Source: Symbiodinium natans
Taxonomy: Eukaryota > Sar > Dinophyceae > Suessiales > Symbiodiniaceae
Reading direction: 5' to 3'
Assembly: GCA_905221605.1 (NCBI GenBank)
Contig: CAJNDS010000335.1
Location: 1,193,930 to 1,257,929, forward strand
DNA: 64,000 bases
The first letter of the stretch is position 1; every line of letters begins with the position of its first letter. Position numbers and translations under genes: made by a program. Under the pieces are notes generated by a model, which was not told where the DNA came from, did no database searches, and saw nothing but the letters and a program-made list of their open reading frames with translations. Below are positions 62,412 to 64,000 of this stretch, piece after piece.

Positions 62412-62750
62412 GCACCTGGGCTTCTCACAGCAGCTGGTGGGGGAGAGTTACAAGCGGAAGTCTTAAGTCGTCCACTCCTGAACCGTACGAATCATATCCA
62501 TTCCCTGCACCTGGGCTTCTCACAGCAGCTGGTGGGGGAGAGTTACAAGCGGAAGAGCGGAAGTCTTGAGTCGTCCACTCCTGAACCGTAGGAACCATAT
62601 CCATCCCTGCACCTGGGCTTGTCACAGCAGCTGGTGGGGGAGAGCTACACGCCCCTCCTGAACCGTATGAGCCGTTCCCTGCACCTGGGCTTGTCACAGC
62701 AGCTGGTGGGGGAGAGCTACACGCTGAAGTCTTAAGTCCTCCACTCCCCA
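62412..62750. repeat. Left repeat array, four diverged units
   Basis: Units starting GCACCTGGGCTT at 62412, 62507, 62609 and 62681 (spacings 95, 102, 72). They share GTCACAGCAGCTGGTGGGGG with the right array, but the first two have a longer tail with AAGCGGAAGTCTTA. Stops interrupt every long + frame. Confidence 0.9.
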
Positions 62751-62759
62751 GCCGTAACA

Positions 62760-63295
62760 ACCATAATCCCAAACCGAAGGATTTTCGACGACACTGGTCG
62801 CAGCGAGGCCGCTGGGGGTTCCGGGTCCTGCTTCCGCATTGGGCTTAGGGGGGGTCCCACACACAAGTCGCTGTGTCTTCCGTGGGGCGTCAGCTGAGAC
62901 GTGCCAGCCGATGCCAGGGCTCAAGCATGCCCAAGCAGTTAATAGGGTCATCCTCTAGCCAATGTTTCAGACTTGCTTCGGGTTTAGGGACACATCCGCG
63001 CGCTGTGCAAGTTTATACAAGGCTTGTAGGCCTGCTCGTCGACTCTATAGGGTTGCATGCGTCGACCTCGCCTCGTGCCTGCTCTCGCAGCCGCCGAGGA
63101 CTCCTTCTGCTGCAGTTGGCTGCGTAGGCTTGCTTCCAGCTGTCGTCTGCGTGGGCTGCTTTGCAGGAACGCCTGCTGCGCCTGCGCCCCCCATGCGTCT
63201 TTCCTCCGGACTGGCCTTCTTTTCAGAATGCGTCCGAGCCTGTGAACCCCAGAAACGCATAACCCTGGACAGGAGAGTTACTCTACGCCGCCTAG
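62760..63295. other. Unique GC-rich stretch
   Basis: A 135-codon + frame at 62962-63369 (Cys/Arg/Leu-rich) and minus frames overlap, all with composition typical of GC-rich chance frames. No domain. Confidence 0.4.
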
Positions 63296-64000
63296 ACGTA
63301 CCCGAGCGCCTTCGACGATGTCGCCCAAGGTGCCCGAGCCTTCCTGGACCCTTTCACCCCAAGCCCTAAACCCGCTAAGTTCCTGAAAGACTCGAATCCA
63401 CAAGACAACAGTATACAAAGCTACTTGGCTGATCGCAGCCATTCCCTGCACCTGGGCTTGTCACAGCGGCTGGTGGGGGAGAGCTACACGCCACTCCTGA
63501 ACCGTACGAGCCGTTCCCTGCACCTGGGCTTGTCACAGCAGCTGGTGGGGGAGAGCTACACGCCGCTCCTGAACCGTATGAGCCTGCACCTGGGCTTGTC
63601 ACAGCAGCTGGTGGGGGAGAGCTGCACGCCGCTCCTGAACCGTATGAGCCGTTCCCTGCACCTGGGCTTGTCACAGCAGCTGGTGGGGGAGAGCTACACG
63701 CCTTCCCTGCACCTGGGCTTGTCACAGCAGCTGGTGGGGGAGAGCTGCACGCCGCTCCTGAACCGTATGAGCCGTTCCCTGCACCTGGGCTTGTCACAGC
63801 AGCTGGTGGGGGAGAGCTACACGCCCCTCCTGAACCGTATGAGCCGTTCCCTGCACCTGGGCTTGTCACAGCAGCTGGTGGGGGAGAGCTACACGCCCCT
63901 CCTGAACCGTATGAGCCGTTCCCTGCACCTGGGCTTGTCACAGCAGCTGGTGGGGGAGAGCCCTAACCTACCGCCCCTCCTGAACCGTATGAGCCGTTCC
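63296..64000 (+). CDS. Open frame with 24-residue repeats, partial at window end
   Basis: After a TAG at 63293 the + frame stays open to the last base (235 codons), so it is truncated by the window. Codons 1-50 are non-repetitive and protein-like (AFDDVAQGARAFLDPF, KFLKDSNPQDNSIQSYLADR). The rest is eight units of LHLGLSQQLVGESYTPLLNR plus MSRS. Unit spacing varies (72, 66, 72, 51, 72, 72, 72), always a multiple of three, and the last unit gains six bases, also in frame. No start codon or family is recognised. The minus strand (63375-63941) is also open with an SPGAGNGSYGSG repeat, so strand is not proven. Confidence 0.4.
63448..64000. repeat. Right repeat array, 72-bp units
   Basis: Unit starts (GCACCTGG) at 63448, 63520, 63586, 63658, 63709, 63781, 63853 and 63925. 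Several units are identical over >60 bp, suggesting recent amplification. Confidence 0.95.

Noticed and set aside
63375-63941. Minus-strand 188-codon repeat protein (SPGAGNGSYGSG units)
   Set aside because: It is open because the 72-bp unit has no stop on either strand. The + frame extends further into non-repeat sequence, though strand is not proven.
1-64000. Dinoflagellate spliced-leader relics
   Set aside because: No match to the spliced-leader core was seen by eye on either strand, so it was not called.
1-64000. CRISPR-like array reading of repeat-spacer alternation
   Set aside because: The repeated units are telomeric heptamers of variable number and orientation, and the spacers vary from ~50 to 850 bp; this is not a CRISPR structure.

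Overview
The window looks like nuclear DNA of a dinoflagellate, though this is an inference. The support is the Arabidopsis-type telomere heptamer TTTAGGG in huge amounts, GC-rich coding patches, a hAT DNA transposon with introns, a copia-type retroelement relic and G/C homopolymer runs. I found no tRNA, rRNA, CRISPR or spliced-leader sequence. Plants and other alveolates also use TTTAGGG, so the assignment is moderate.

Positions ~300-55,300 are a mosaic. Well over a hundred short tracts of TTTAGGG (G-type, read on +) or CCCTAAA (C-type) switch orientation every few hundred bases. Between them lie 50-700 bp pieces of other DNA. These pieces are of two kinds. (1) Short non-autonomous inverted-repeat elements (MITE-like, families A-L here), each in 2-6 diverged copies, some with 4-bp target duplications. 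(2) Open, exon-like shards without start codons, cut off at a telomeric tract. Most shards I noticed have CCCTAAA on the left and TTTAGGG on the right, which is the polarity of a telomere-capped linear molecule. The best shard (11660-12391) is 244 codons and resembles a protein kinase N-lobe. Comparing copies of one element family shows empty and filled sites: telomeric tracts sit inside element copies, at TTAGG-like seeds. Some tracts are flanked by direct duplications (40 bp at 6206/6287; ~26 bp at 12349/12459). Several points are head-to-head telomeric junctions. Together this suggests repeated capture or synthesis of telomeric DNA at breaks, though assembly chimerism must be excluded.

From ~55.3 kb the character changes to GC-rich DNA with minisatellites, a duplicated ~220-bp module (55491 and 56226) and one minus-strand open frame (57149-57760). 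From ~59.4 to 62.2 kb lies a nearly complete hAT transposase gene with two probable introns and one in-frame TGA just before its conserved C-terminal end. The right end carries a 72-bp (24-codon) tandem repeat. It lies in an open frame running from 63296 off the window end, and all unit spacings there are multiples of three.

No operon-like cooperation between genes is visible. The window is best read as a record of telomeric repeat insertion and transposon activity, with few if any intact genes.
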